Of a DNA stretch of 64,000 nucleotides, positions 44,691 through 57,530 are shown one piece after another; position 1 is the stretch's first letter; each line of letters begins with the position of its first letter. The position numbers and the translations under genes were made by a program. The notes under the pieces were generated by a model. It saw only the letters and a program-made list of their open reading frames with translations, searched no databases and was not told the DNA's origin. This DNA is from Platerodrilus igneus (Eukaryota; Arthropoda; Insecta; Coleoptera; Lycidae), in NCBI GenBank assembly GCA_036346225.1, contig JARFIW010000905.1, forward strand, positions 1,563,501 through 1,627,500. Reading direction: 5' to 3'.

Positions 44691-46075
44691 ACTTTTCCTA
44701 TTAGGTCCTTGTCCTTCAACTACTACAGCATATGTCCGTGGCGTCTCTACCCTATTTGTCCTATCATTTTCTCTACTTGATGTCGTCTTCTGTATCCCCC
44801 TCATGTCCGGTGAACTATTATGTCTTTGTACCATCGGTCTCGGTGCGGGTCCTCTACCTACACTGTTGCTTCGGAAAAATGTCCGTAATTTGTCCCCCGT
44901 GTTGGATAGTTATCCCTTCTGTTCTCAAACCTAACTGTGTTCACCTGTCTTTTCCTATTCTCTCGAGGTCGTCTACTACTCACGTCGTCATATCTTTGCA
45001 GGTACTCTAAAAACATTTCTCTTTCTACTATATTCTGCAACGCTACGTGTTGCCAAACCTCAACTTCAAAGTGTCGTGAAAGGTATTTAATTATTTGCCT
45101 GTCTGTCAACGGTGGGCTTAATTGTTTCGCTATGCTGTACCTTCGTATAGCATACTGTTTCCTACTTCCTGCATATTCACCCTTATACTTTCCTGTAATT
45201 AAGTCGTCACGTACTTGATCCTGTCTGTGATCGCTCCAGTAATGTTTCAAAAATTTATCTTCAAACTCACTATACGTTTCTATTTCTTGTCATATAAGAT
45301 TGTACCAAGCCTCAGCATGGTCTTATAATAACGCCCTTACTATATTTAATTTTGCCTGTTCGTCAAATAAATTTCCTACTAAGCCCCTAACACTATTTAT
45401 AAAAATCTGTGGGTTTACTCTACTATCCCCGTAAAATTTCATTTGTTGATCCAATGACATATTGCCTGTAACAAATCTGAGACCATCCCCCTTGAAAGTC
45501 GACACATTTTGTTTTATGCCGCTTACCTCTCTTTTAATCCTTCCTAATTGATCTCGACATGAATTTGTTACTTCCGTCATCTTTACATTTATTTCATCTT
45601 CACAGAAGATTCTTACTTCAGTTCTCAATTGTCCCATTTCCTGACTCAAACCTCTTATATCCCTTTCATTATTATCAACCCTTGTTTCTACTTCTACCAT
45701 TTTTATTGTTAACCTATTTTTAAAATCATTAAATTCTTGGGTAGACGTATCAATCTTTTCACCTAACGTTTCTGTCATTTTCTCCAATTTCCGGTTTGAT
45801 TCGGCACTCATCTGTTCAAATTTTCTATTCGAGTCCTCTCTAACCCCGCTTAGTGCTTCACTCATCTGATCGAACTTCCTATTTGATTCTTTCCTACTTA
45901 ATTTCATTTCCTCTTACATTCTCATCATCAATTCATTGCCAGCTTCTCCCGATTCTGTCCTTGATTGATCACTACTACCTCCCGCTTCCTTCATTTTTTC
46001 TGATTTTTCAAATAACGCACTATCATCACTACCAATGTCTACTCTTTCACTCCTAAGCCACTCCTTTCTCTGCAT
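44670..46075 (-). pseudogene. Unit 4 gag, frame kept except shared stops
   Basis: From ATG 46075 the frame is continuous apart from TAA 45914-45916, TAA 45323-45325 and TGA 45290-45292, all in the same frame (verified by spacing). The first ~190 codons after the first stop are heptad-like coiled coil; then come the gag block and PPLTDRQIIKYL. A deletion of some dozens of bases near 44885 removes part of the basic C-terminus and shifts the end of the frame. This and unit 5 are the best copies to reconstruct the gene's layout. Confidence 0.85.
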
Positions 46076-46221
46076 ACGTTTAAATCACTTCTTCACACAC
46101 TCAAAAATATGTACAAATTTACACTACACACACTCTCTCACTCAGCTCGCCAGTTTCCTAGAATAAATTTTTTGAATTTTATTTGGAAATCGAGCCCTCA
46201 CGTTCGGGTCGCCATAAAAAT

Positions 46222-48247
46222 TGCAGTGGTCTTTCTGGATTACCCTCGAGCTCGGCTGCATAAATATTTCATCCGGAAAAAATTAGAATATCTCCTGAAA
46301 AAGAACTCTCCTAAATCAGCATACCACGGCTAGCTCTGCTTCCAGCTTCTTTAGAGATACTTACCCATCCTATGTTTACTCTTTCTCACTTAGACTACAA
46401 AATAAAATTACTACTCAAATAATTCAACGAAACATACAACCCTTTATTCATACAAATCAAAAATTTTCGTCACCAGCGCAATATTTACAAAATCGGATAT
46501 AAACATCTTCACAAACCTTTACAATAACAACCATTAACTTCTTTTAATTTAATAAATTTAATTTATTTCAACAATTTTTTTATATAGTTCAAGTAGATGG
46601 GCCTACCTTGAAACCCTAAATTGAAATTTACTCTGGTCTATGGTGAGCTCAGTGTAAACCCTGTTATTCTAAATGCATAAATAAATCGCATCTTTGTTTT
46701 CAGCAACTCTAAAGACCCTTTTACTCTTTACATCAAAATTATACGTCATATATTTATATCTTTGAATAATAAACTCAAATTGTCTTTTTCATATAACCTT
46801 CAAATTAGATTTTATGTTCATAAAATATACACCCAATATGTCTAGCACAAAATAACAGCACGAAATGTTCAAGCAAAAACAACAGAAATAATTTTCGTTA
46901 CCTGGTGTAAGTTTTTTGCACCGTCACCTCTGAAGATGTTGTCCAATAAAACCTCGTCGTTACAATCCATCGAACTTCCCTCTGCTACATGTACATCAAA
47001 CTCATCCGGACGTTATCCAATTCTCTGCAGACGCCTTCAATATATCTATTCATATAATTGTCCAAATATGTTATTCAGCTTCCAAATCTTCCATACAATC
47101 AGCACCCTCGTTCAGAAAATAACTAAGCTCGCTTACCTCAGTAACATCTTTTTCGTTATTCGAATGTGTTTACATTACAGCACCGTTTAACTAAGCACCC
47201 ACTCGTGCTTTCAAAACACTTTTAATTTAAATTACAAACGGACTGCACTTATCACCGATTTAAAATTATTAACGTAAATGTTACCATGTATGTCTGAAGC
47301 GAACCGAAGAAGTAAGAGAGTAAGAGAGTCCCGCTACGTATCCTAGTGTATTTATACGCGTTGAAACATACCTCCTGTACCCTACTTTCGTTGAAATTCA
47401 CCACCACTCTCACTTGATTCTCAAAATACTGGCTGTATTACAACGGTTTCAAAGCTCGTAGAAATTTCTCTCATTCCACTTGCAATCAGCCAATCAGAAA
47501 GATTTTTCCCCTTTTAGGTCTAGCATCCAACTATGTTCTCCTCGCCTAACTCATATTTACCGTCTTTATTAGTATCCCACTACAGCAATTTAAAATCGAT
47601 ATTGTGGTTAGCCTCTACAACTTATCGCGCACTTTAGACGGGTGTTTTATCCAACATCTGTTATTTGTCATTCTTGTTTACCCTATGCTATTGGTATCCC
47701 GTCTCTACTTGCTTTCAAACCACCTGTTATTTCTGCAGCCTTCGTTTCGACCGTTAACTAACATTTCTAAAGAATTATGTTTTAACGTACATTCGGGTTT
47801 CTGGAATTTGTTTATTTGTCTGGCAGTCTTTCTATGAACTGTTTGCCAGTTTGAAATTGTACTTTCACATGTTGTTTAACCTGTAGATTTCTTAGAATTT
47901 GTTTTTAACAAACGCTTTGTTTAGTTAAATGGAAAATATGCGTTTACACTATCGATTTTATACACAAAAGCTCTTCTTTATTATTTGATGTGCTTGTTTT
48001 ACAACCTTTAAAATATTAAAGCTAATTATACTCGTATTATCCTTGAGTTTTTACGTACTACAAAGGTTCTATACTATGCAAATTTTACATTCCGATTTAT
48101 TAACAAAAATGTATGTTATTATCAGTTTGTTTTAAGGTCAAAGCTAATTAATTTGGAGCGTAAATAATTTATCTTTGTTTTCTATATACACGTTCCTTAC
48201 AAAGTTACTCTCTTGACTTATCTATCCTTCTTTACATATAATTTACA
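46222..48247 (-). repeat. LTR 5 of the array
   Basis: 2026 bp, clean. It lacks about 60 bp present in the other LTRs, with the junction at about 47427 inside caaaatactgg, between short AAAT matches. TATAAATA on - is at 47356-47349. Confidence 0.9.
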
Positions 48248-48970
48248 CGATATAATCCCCCTATTTCAATTCAATGAACAACTCCTCAAGTTTCCTTGAA
48301 TTCAAATACGAAGACCAATACCTACTAACTAACCTTATATAATATTTATACACACCTATCTATTCGTCTTACTCTACCTATACCTATCTATCCAACCTAT
48401 CGCTCTTTATCTAACCTATTCCTACCTACTTCTATCTATCTCAAATTATTTTTGTTTATTTACACCTATCTTTATTTATAACTATCTATCCACACCTATC
48501 ACTACTTATTGGCTATCTATTTCTATCACTAACTCTTCACCTATTTTTATTTATTTACATTTATTTCTGTCGATCACTATTTCTTTCTTCAACTTACTTT
48601 TATTCCTCTATACCTATCTTCTTTTATTTCTATTTATTTAAGTTCGTTCTAGTTATGTACACCTATTTGTATTTATAATTATTTATTACACATATCTCTA
48701 TTTGTTACTCTAATTATTCACACTTAATTCTATGTCTACCTCTAACTATCTCCCCTTATTTATCTTACTCCCAATTCTACTTCTCTATCTACACCTATCT
48801 TTATCCAACCTATCTCTATATTTAAATTTAAATTTAAATCTAACTCTTTTCTTGATCCTCCATGTCTTTCTTCTTACAATTCTAATAAACTTCATCTTCG
48901 TCTTTCCTCCTTCCATTTCTATTCTCATTGTCCCTATTGCTTCACATAAAATAGAACTATCCTTACTATC
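48248..48970 (-). other. Unit 5: 3' purine-rich region and PPT
   Basis: It is the same simple-sequence region. A short atttaaatttaaatttaaat run at about 48820 replaces a ~20-bp segment of the other units. Confidence 0.6.
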
Positions 48971-49880
48971 CTAATTCTTATATATTTCTTCCTCTGTCCC
49001 TATACTTTTCTGTTTCTCATTCATTATCACTACCTTTGATGTGGACAAACAAACGATACCACCTTATCACTTTTACTTTTTTCCTCTATGGAAAGCTCTT
49101 TATCTCTTCTAGACTCTTTATGTATTACAGTTACCCCGTAAAAATCTCTTAAATTCAATTTATCAAAATTATCCTTGCCACTTATCTTCCTTATGTCTAC
49201 CTTTAAATCCTGCGTGTAACCTAACCCTGCGCTCACCTCTACTCCTATTAATTCAGAACGTTTGTTCACTACTGATTGTACCTCTTCTGATCATCCTTCA
49301 AGACATTAAATCGTGTCGATCTCTTTTACCCCCCCTTCATCTAACTACATAACATTAATACATAACCCCGTATCATCTTTTGTGACCTCGTAACTTGCCT
49401 TCCAGGGCAATATCCTATCTTTAATCCTAACTACCTTCTTTTCCATATCTATAATTAATCCTAACTTTACCATACAATTGACCCCTAATACCCCTTTAAA
49501 TTTCAAACATGGTACAATTATAAATTCCTGCTCACAGCTTACTGAACCTAACTTTACTTTCAATACTACCACGCTATTCACTACATCAAATCGCTTTTTA
49601 TTCGGCGTTATCAGATGACTTCTTTTTATAGGCATAATCCCGTCACACACCTTTTCCTTAATTTCGTTGACTAATTGCTCCGATACTAAACTTGCCTCAG
49701 CTCCAGAATCCAGCAACGATCCTAAATTTTGATCAACAATTTTAACATCTATTATTGGCAAACAAAAATTTTCCTTAATTTCTGGCTCAATTTCTTCCTC
49801 CATTTTTAAAAATTCTCTAGGATGTTCGTACTTGTACACAAGTAAATCTAGTGGTTTGTCCTTGTTTAAATATCCTGTCC
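48971..49880 (-). pseudogene. Unit 5 retropepsin
   Basis: DSGA and GVLGVNCMVKLG are intact in a 164-codon piece (49345-49839) that ends at an in-frame TAG; a single-base deletion near 49051 breaks the C-terminal part. Confidence 0.85.
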
Positions 49881-51304
49881 TTGTCTACTTTTCCTATTAG
49901 GTCCTTGTCCTTCAACTACTACAGCATATGTCCGTGGCCTCTCTACCCTATTTGTCATATCATTTTCTCTACTTGATGTCGTCGTCTGTGTCCCCCTCAT
50001 GTCCGGTGAACTATTATGTCTTTGTACCATCGGTCTCGGTGCGGGTCCTCTACCTACACTGTTGCTTCGGAAAAATGTCCGTCCTTGTCCCCAGTTCGGT
50101 CTTGTATTAAAATTAAAATTTGTCCCCCGTCTTGGATAGTTATCCCTTCTGTTCTCAAACCTAACTGTGTTCACCTGTCTTTTCCTATTCTCTCGAGGTC
50201 GTCTACTACTCACGTCGTCATATCTTTGCAGGTACTCTAAAAACATTTCTCTTTCTACTATATTCTGCAACGCTACGTGTTGCCAAACCTCAACTTCAAA
50301 GTGTCGTGAAAGGTATTTAATTATTTGCCTGTCTGTCAACGGTGGGCTTAATTGTTTCGCTATGCTGTACCTTCGTATAGCATACTGTTTCCTACTTCCT
50401 GCATATTCACCCTTATACTTTCCTGTAATTAAGTCGTCACGTACTTGATCCTGTCTGTGATCGCTCCAGTAATGTTTCAAAATTTATCTTCAAACTCACT
50501 ATACGTTTCTATTTCTTGTCATATAAGATTGTACCAAGCCTCAGCATGGTCTTATAATAACGCCCTTACTATATTTAATTTTGCCTGTTCGTCAAATAAA
50601 TTTCCTACTAAGCCCCTAACACTATTTATAAAAATCTGTGGGTTTACTCTACTATCCCCGTAAAATTTCATTTGTTGATCCAATGACATATTGCCTGTAA
50701 CAAATCTGAGACCATCCCCCATGAAAGTCGACACATTTTGTTTTATGCCGCTTACCTCTCTTTCAATCCTTCCTAATTGATCTCGACATGAATTTGTTAC
50801 TTCCGTCATCTTTACATTTATTTCATCTTCACAGAAGATTCTTACTTCAGTTCTCAATTGTGCCATTTCCTGACTCAAACCTCTTATATCCCTTTCATTA
50901 TTATCAACCCTTGTTTCTACTTCTACCATTTTTATTGTTAACCTATTTTTAAAATCATTAAATTCTTGGGTAGACGTATCAATCTTTTCACCTAACGTTT
51001 CTGTCATTTTCTCTAATTTCCGGTTTGATTCGGCACTCATCTGTTCAAATTTTCTATTCGAGTCCTCTCTAACCCCGCTTAGTGTTTCACTCATCTGATC
51101 GAACTTCCTATTTGATTTTTTCCTACTTAATTTCATTTCCTCTTACATTCTCATCATCAATTCATTGCCAGCTTCTCCCGATTCTGTCCTTGATTGATCA
51201 CCACTACCTCCTGCTTCCTTCATTTTTTCTGATTTTTCAAATAACGCACTATCATCACTACCAATGTCTACTCTTTCACTCCTAAGCCACTTCTTTCTCT
51301 GCAT
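49866..51304 (-). pseudogene. Unit 5 gag
   Basis: The start ATG is at 51304. The shared stops are at 51143-51145, 50552-50554 and 50519-50521, all in frame. A missing A in a homopolymer near 50481 shifts the frame just before KHYWSDH; from there 204 codons are open through the full basic C-terminus (PRRGTNFNFNTRPNWGQ, then VGRGPAPRPMVQRHN). It has the longest undeleted C-terminus together with unit 1. Confidence 0.85.
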
Positions 51305-51450
51305 ACGTTTAAATCACTTCCTCACACACTCAAAAATATTTACAAATTTACACTACACACACTCTCTCACTCAGCTCGCCAGTTTCCTGGAATAAATTTT
51401 TTGAATTTTATTTGGAAATCGAGCCCTCACGTTCGGGTCGCCATAAAAAT

Positions 51451-53536
51451 TGCAGTGGTCTTTCTGGATTACCCTCGAGCTGGGCTTCATAAATATTTTA
51501 TCCTGAAAAAAATTAGAATATCTCCTGAAAAAGAACTCTCCTAAATCAGCATACCACGGCTAGCTCTGCTTCCAGCTTCTTTAGAGATACTTACCCATCC
51601 TATGTTTACTCTTTCTCACTTAGACTACAAAATAAAATTACTACTCAAATAATTCAACGAAACATACAACCCTTTATTCATACAAATCAAAAATTTTCAT
51701 CACCAGCGCAATATTTACAAAATCAGATATAAACATCTTCACAAACCTTTACAATAACAACCATTAACTCCTTTTAATTTAATGTATTTAATTTATTTCA
51801 ACAATTTTTTTATATAGTTCAAGTAGATGGGCCTACCTTGAAACCCTAAATTGAAATTTACTCTGGTCTATGGTGAGCTGAGTATAAACCCTGTTATTCT
51901 AAATGCATAAATAAATCGCATCCTTGTTTTCAGCAACTCTAGAGACCCGTTTACTCTTTACATCAAAATTATACGTCTTTGAATAATAAACTCAAATTGT
52001 CTTTTTCATATAACCTTCAAACTAGCTTTTATGTTCATAAAATATACACTCAATATGTATAGCACAAAATAACAGCACGAAATGTTCAATCAAAAACAAC
52101 AGAAATAATTTTCGTTACCTGGTGTACGTTTTTTGCACCGTCACCTCTGAAGATGTTGTCCAATAAAACCTCGTCGTTACAATCCATCGAACTTCCCTCT
52201 GCTGCATGTACATCAAACTCATCCGGACGTTATCCAATTCTCTGCAGACGCCTTCAATATATCTACCCATATAATTGTCCAAATATGTTATTCAGCTTCC
52301 AAATCTTCCATACAATCAGCACCCTCGTTCAGAAAATAACTAGGCTCGCTTACCTCAGTAACATCTTTTTCGTTATTCGAATGTATTTACAATACAGCAC
52401 CGTTTAACTAAGCACCTACTCGTGCTTTCAAAACACTTTTAATTTAAATTACAAACGGACTGCACTTATTACCGATTTAAAATTATTAACGTAAATGTTA
52501 CCATGTATGTCTGAAGCGAACCGAAGAAGTAAGAGAGTAAGAGAGTAAGAGAGTCCCGCTATGTCTCCTAATGTATTTATACGCGTTGAAACCTACCTCC
52601 TGTACCCTACTTTCGTTGAAATTCACCACCACTCTCACTTGATTTTCAAAATCCAAACTATAACGATCTTTTCAAAACTAAGAATTTCACGTTCCACTCT
52701 GCTTTTAGTCCGAAATACTGGCTATATTACAACGGTTTCAAAGCTCGTAGAAAATTCTCTCATTCCACTTGCAATCAGCCAATCAGAAAGATTTTTCCCC
52801 TCTTAGGTCTAGCATCCAACTATGTTCTCCTCGCCTAACTCATATTTACCGTCTTTATTAATATCCCTCTACAGCAACTTAAAATCGATATTGTGGTTAG
52901 CCTCTACAACTTATCGCGCACTTTAGACGGGTGTTTTATCCAACATCTGTTATTTGCCATTCTTGTTTACCCTATGCTATTGGTATCCCGTCTCTACTTG
53001 CTTTCAAACCACCTGTTATTTTTGCAGCCTTCGCTTCGACCGTTAACTAACATTTCTAAAGAATTATGTTTTAACGTACATTCGGGTTTTTAAAATTTGT
53101 TTATTTGTCTGGCAGTCTTTCTATGAACTGTTTGCCAGTTTGAAATTGTACTTTCCCATGTTGTTCAACCCGTAGATTTCTTAGAATTTGTTTTTAACGA
53201 ACGCTTTGTTTAGTTAAATGGAAAATATGCGTTTACACTATCGATTTTATATACAAAAGCTCTTCCTTATTATTTGATGTGCTTGATTTACAACCTTTAA
53301 AATATTAAAGCTAATTATACTCGTATTATCCTTGAGTTTTTACGTACTACAAAGGCTCTACACTATGCAAATTTCACATTCCGATTTATTAACACAAATG
53401 TATGTTATTATCCGTTTGTTTTAAGGTCAAAACTAATTAATTTGGAGCGTAAATAATTTATCCCTGTTTTCTATATACACGTTCCTTACAAAGTTACTCT
53501 CTTGACTTATCTATCCTTTTTGACATATAATTTACA
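51451..53536 (-). repeat. LTR 6 of the array
   Basis: 2086 bp, the right edge of the array, ending TTTACA then cgataatatata. It lacks 12 bp (catatatttata-like) near 51976. TATAAATA on - is at 52581-52574. Confidence 0.9.
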
Positions 53537-53541
53537 CGATA

Positions 53542-53557
53542 ATATATATATATATTG
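53542..53557. repeat. Short (TA)n at the right array edge
   Basis: About 8 TA units joined directly to the last LTR, counterpart of 25541-25581. Confidence 0.8.
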
Positions 53558-55842
53558 CTGTGATATGCTCCTTTGAATGCGGTTCACTGGGTCCTTTCAA
53601 CAAAAAAATTCTAGTCCCACCGATTGGGCGTCATAAACTGCTGTGATCCTGTTTTCGCCTCGGCTGCTCACCTAATTTTATAAACCTCCTCATTCATAAA
53701 ATTAAACAACACATTCCAACCACAAACATCAACGTTAACTCTATTTACATCAATATTCAGAATACATTAAATTTTCAAATTAAATTTCAGCATAAAATTC
53801 AGTTTTAAAAAGAATTTCAAGATTAATTTTATTATCATTTTAATGTGCATCCAGAATTAAGTCCTTGTTGGATGCCTACTAATTAATATAACAATATAAG
53901 CAGACCGGAGTCTGAGTATAAAGGAGCATCTACCACCCTTTACGTTAATTAACCAGGTTCGTCTAATTGAGCTCAAAGACATACCCAAAGTTTCATCATA
54001 TTCCCGAACATCAATACTAAATACCCTTTCTACTTAAACAAGCAAATTTCATCTTAAAATTAAAATTTTATGGTTAGTACAATTTCACTAATGTCCATTT
54101 AAAGTAAATCAATTATAAAGTTATTCAACACACACAAAATGTCAAACAAAATAGTATAATTTACCTGAAGGTTACTGTCCTCGAAGCTTTAATGTACATC
54201 GTCCCTTTAGTTAATCACACCATTCCAACAGGATTATATTTACGGCTTCTAATTCTCAACGCTTTTAAAATTTTCTCCATCACCATTTATTTAAAGTTGT
54301 TTCTGGGCTTTTCCGGAACTCATCTGTGTATATCTGACCCTTGTTTCGTGGATCCAGACACGTATTTGAACCATTTAATTATTAACACCCCGAAAATAGC
54401 AAAGAAATTCATGCGTCTTTCACCAATATACGCCAAAACTGCCTGCTTTTGTGTATACATTTGTCGTTGTAAATTTTGCTAATTGGTACAGTGATACTAA
54501 ATTTTATTACCTTGTATCTAAGTGCACTGAAGTACATTCATGTTAGCACGTAAATAACAAACTATTTTGAATCACTAAAATATACGAGCAAAATTTTAAA
54601 TTATTTTATCAAACTAAAATGCACTGTTTAACATCTTGAATCAAGTCGCGGATGTAAGAGCTTTTAACGCATCGAATAGTCAAAAGTCTAAGAGTCTAAG
54701 AGGCCGAAATTCATATTACCACCGGTATATATAGCAAAAGCCTGTCTGTCGGTCTGTTCCCCAAAACGGGTAATTCTAAAGAATTTCTCATTCTATGTTC
54801 CCAGTCCGTCGCTCGCGCGTCGGTTTTACGAATTTTCACTCGCCCCATTTAAATCTCAGAAATTCACGGCACGCAAACATGTCCGAGAAAAACTAATTAA
54901 TTTTGTACAGAAATTGTTGTTTCTACCTCTGATATTTGCATCCTATTTTCAACCAATTGTGACCCTCGTGACGTTGCTTAAATCACGCCTTTTACTATAT
55001 GTGTCTTTTGACGCATTTTCTCTTTCCTTTTCTAACCTGTTCGTATTGGTGCAAATTGATATTCTTTATTATCGATTATATTTTAGTCCATGTGGACTAT
55101 CTGGGTTAAATAACCCCGTATCGCACATTCTCGTGAATATTAAGCCCCGGTTTCTCCAAGATTCTTTGAAACCATTTGTTATCTACACAATTTTCGCCGT
55201 ACGTGATATTTAAACTACGCAGGTGTTCAAAATAATATTAATTCTCAGAGCTTTTAAATAAACCCTGTTTTGTATTTCGTGCTAAAGCATCTGACCGTTT
55301 CCAATATCCTTAGAATCGACATGTTTATCTAAACAAATTAAACTGAAATTGCCTTTTAAAATACGCAGGTGTGTTCAAACATCCTACTTCTAACTAACAC
55401 TTCTAGGATTTGCATTTTATTGGGTTTTTACAAGTTTCTATAGATATTATCTGTTACTAACGATTCAATTAACTTCAATTAAAATTGACTTCTATCCTTT
55501 CATTTTTAGCGAATACAAGTTAAATTTTAATTATTATGTGTACACTTTGTTTTACTACCGGTTACTTAAAATAGGGTTAATTAATATAAATTTTGCACGT
55601 AATTTCCATTTGTTTCTTTATTAGGAATAAATAAATTACACGCAGAGCTTTTTTTTTTAATACTGTTTCTTTTGATATAAAGCGTTTTGTACATGATTTA
55701 AATCTCTTATGTTTAATGAAACGACTGACCTTTTATGCTTCACGGTTTTAATAAAGCGTATTATTTAATAAAATTCCTTATACACGGTGATTAAAATTAT
55801 TTGATGTGATTATTTAATTTTCTACCCTGGTCTAAATATGAG

Positions 55843-55843
<1 letters not shown>
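53558..55843 (-). mobile_element. Probable LTR and leader of a related element
   Basis: The - strand reads TGACGCCCAATCG at 53633-53621, a primer-binding-like site preceded by an LTR-end-like aaactgctgtgatcctg, so an LTR should lie at 53640 upward. A TATATATA box on - at 54733-54726 is followed by a cggcctcttagact segment. The upper limit is unknown; the TA repeat at 55844 or the integrase at 56666 could bound it. Open frames here (54192-54482, 54914-55213) have no motif. Confidence 0.45.

Positions 55844-55882
<39 letters not shown>
55844..55882. repeat. (TA)n microsatellite
   Basis: About 19 TA units. Confidence 0.9.
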
Positions 55883-55886
<4 letters not shown>

Positions 55887-56044
55887 AAGACAAGATATTT
55901 GCAGTCCGCAATCTGAAAAAATTGTGTACAACAAAAGATTACTAATATGTATCTGTAAATGAAACTTTATGGAAATAATAAAAGCATTTACGAATGCAAA
56001 TCGAGTTACAGTTGTATAGTTATTAACAAAACAATAACTCTATT
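55883..56044. other. AT-rich spacer before the hammerhead-like fold
   Basis: No feature recognised. Confidence 0.4.
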
Positions 56045-56134
56045 ACTTCATAAGGGAAAGAAACATCCACTGACCGGTTTCGGCTTTCTTGGAGCGTTGT
56101 CAGAGTAGACTAGTTTCTAACCATCTTATGAAGT
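56045..56134 (-). ncRNA. Decayed type I hammerhead ribozyme-like fold
   Basis: On - the core elements occur in order: CTGACAA (56103-56097), stem II GCT/AGC closing a 7-base loop, GAAA (56081-56078), a very short stem III made by the self-complementary ACCGGT, and the GTC cleavage triplet. Stem I flanks it: ACT/AGT with G-U-tolerant extension, then GAAAC/GTTTC, then ten perfect pairs ACTTCATAAG/CTTATGAAGT (56134-56125 and 56054-56045). The hammerhead core normally reads CUGANGA; here G8 is A, which should abolish cleavage and fits CpG-to-CpA decay. Such minimal type I hammerheads are known from Penelope-like elements and retrozymes. Confidence 0.6.
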
Positions 56135-56665
56135 AGTCGAAGCTATTACAATGATATAAGTTTGAAGGAACCTTTGTACTATGGCAAGAGAAAATCTCAA
56201 AGGCCGTACATACTTGTGTAGTCATCTATGAAACTACAATTTAATTTCAAATCAACTTTTGTACTTCTACGCTTAGTAGTATTGGAGTTTTCCACCTGAT
56301 GGCGTTATTGTTTACTCTTGCGGATTGCTTAGAAATAAAAAGATATCATATTCACCAAATCAGTTCTTTAAAATCATCACCATTAATTTCAACCTTAATC
56401 TAATTTTTTTCCTTTTTTCCCCACCTGACTTCCTGTTCTCCATTTCCATCAGTTTTAAGTTCCCGCCTAATTCAAATTATACATAATAAATAAAAAGTAA
56501 TATATTCTATAGAACATAAGTGCATAAGGTAATAAATTATCCTGAATTATTTATAATGTATCAGGTAATAATAGGTAAGAGATGATAAATAAACATAAGG
56601 CTTAAATACAATCTAAGTTTAAAGTCAAAATCATGCAAGTAGAATGATAAGGTTTTCCTCTTTTC
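56135..56665. other. AT-rich DNA between hammerhead fold and integrase
   Basis: No gene is recognised. It lies 3' of the integrase frame on -, where a 3' untranslated region would be. Confidence 0.4.
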
Positions 56666-57335
56666 TTAATTAGGAAATTTTGCCCACAAACGATGGTGAT
56701 CTGCATCAAAGACCCCTTCAAATGGCCTTTGTGTGACTTGAAAACCGTCAATGTCAGAAACGACGTAACGATCATTTGGTAGTAGTTTTCGAATAACATA
56801 CGGACCTTTAAATTTAGGTAGAAGCTTTTTATTTACACCGGGAGTTACTTCGAAATTAGGTATCATAACATAATCACCAATATCATACAGTTTAGGTGCT
56901 TTATGTCTTAGATCATAATATATTTTATTGTATTCTTGACATCTCTTAATTTTTTTGCTTGCGTCTTCACGCAATTCATCAATATTTTCATTTTTGTCAT
57001 TTATTGGAATGAGAAAGTATTTCAAATCATCATTAACCGCACCCACTTGTTGCATTCCAAATAATAACTTGGCCGTAGATTGACCAGTAGACCTGTTGAA
57101 TGTATTATTAACAGCAAATTCAACTTTGGTGAGTATTAGATCCCAACAATCTGGCGCCTCTGTCAATTTAGCGACCATAGGAATAATCAGGCGATTGAAT
57201 CTTTCTACTTGACCATTCGCTCTTATTACGCCTGTTGCTACAAACATGAGAAATGTTTTCGGGTTCCAAGAAATCTGTAAAAACGTTTGAAGTAAAAGAT
57301 GAACCACGATCTGTAGTAATTTTAGAAGGCTTACT
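56666..57335 (-). pseudogene. Ty3/Gypsy integrase, C-terminal two thirds
   Basis: The second catalytic Asp lies in [19 protein letters not shown] in one frame, and the catalytic Glu in [15 protein letters not shown] in another; a frameshift near 57245 separates them. With it bridged the spacing is D-x35-E as expected. The GPY/F module follows ([19 protein letters not shown]) and the frame ends at [10 protein letters not shown]. The first Asp, the zinc module and all upstream pol are absent: the sequence stops being homologous at about 57335. It belongs to a different Gypsy lineage from 6554-7990. Confidence 0.9.
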
Positions 57336-57530
57336 GTAATATGAAAAATATTGTTGTATATAGCGAAGCCATTATTTTAGATTACTTTTTATTACATTCT
57401 AACAGAATCAGTAAGCCGAACATCCTTTGTTCTAGAAAAACTTGCATCATGTTTATCAAATGTCATGTTCTTGAAATTACCTCACCACACTTATCTTTTT
57501 GTATACTTAATCTTTTAGTCGTCTTTACTT
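57336..57530. other. Spacer between the integrase fragment and the + strand LTR
   Basis: No feature is recognised; it contains agtaagccgaacatc, a weak echo of the integrase edge. Confidence 0.35.

Larger units (their letters stand above)
25708..53536 (-). mobile_element. Tandem array of a gag-protease LTR element (6 LTRs, 5 internals)
   Basis: The same LTR occurs six times and the same internal region five times in strict alternation, all reading on the - strand, with repeat distances of 5188, 4928, 5091 and 5229 bp between primer-binding sites. Each internal region has a PBS-like TGGCGACCCGAA, gag, a retropepsin and a purine-rich (on -) stretch before the next LTR. No RT, RNase H or integrase is found in any unit, so the element would depend on another for movement. 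LTRs appear to start TG and end CA on +. No target-site duplication is visible at the outer ends (agaat and cgataat). Unequal recombination between LTRs is the simplest origin. Confidence 0.9.

Noticed and set aside
25708..53536. CRISPR-like array
   Set aside because: The repeats are 2-kb LTRs with gag-pro between, not short repeats with unique spacers.
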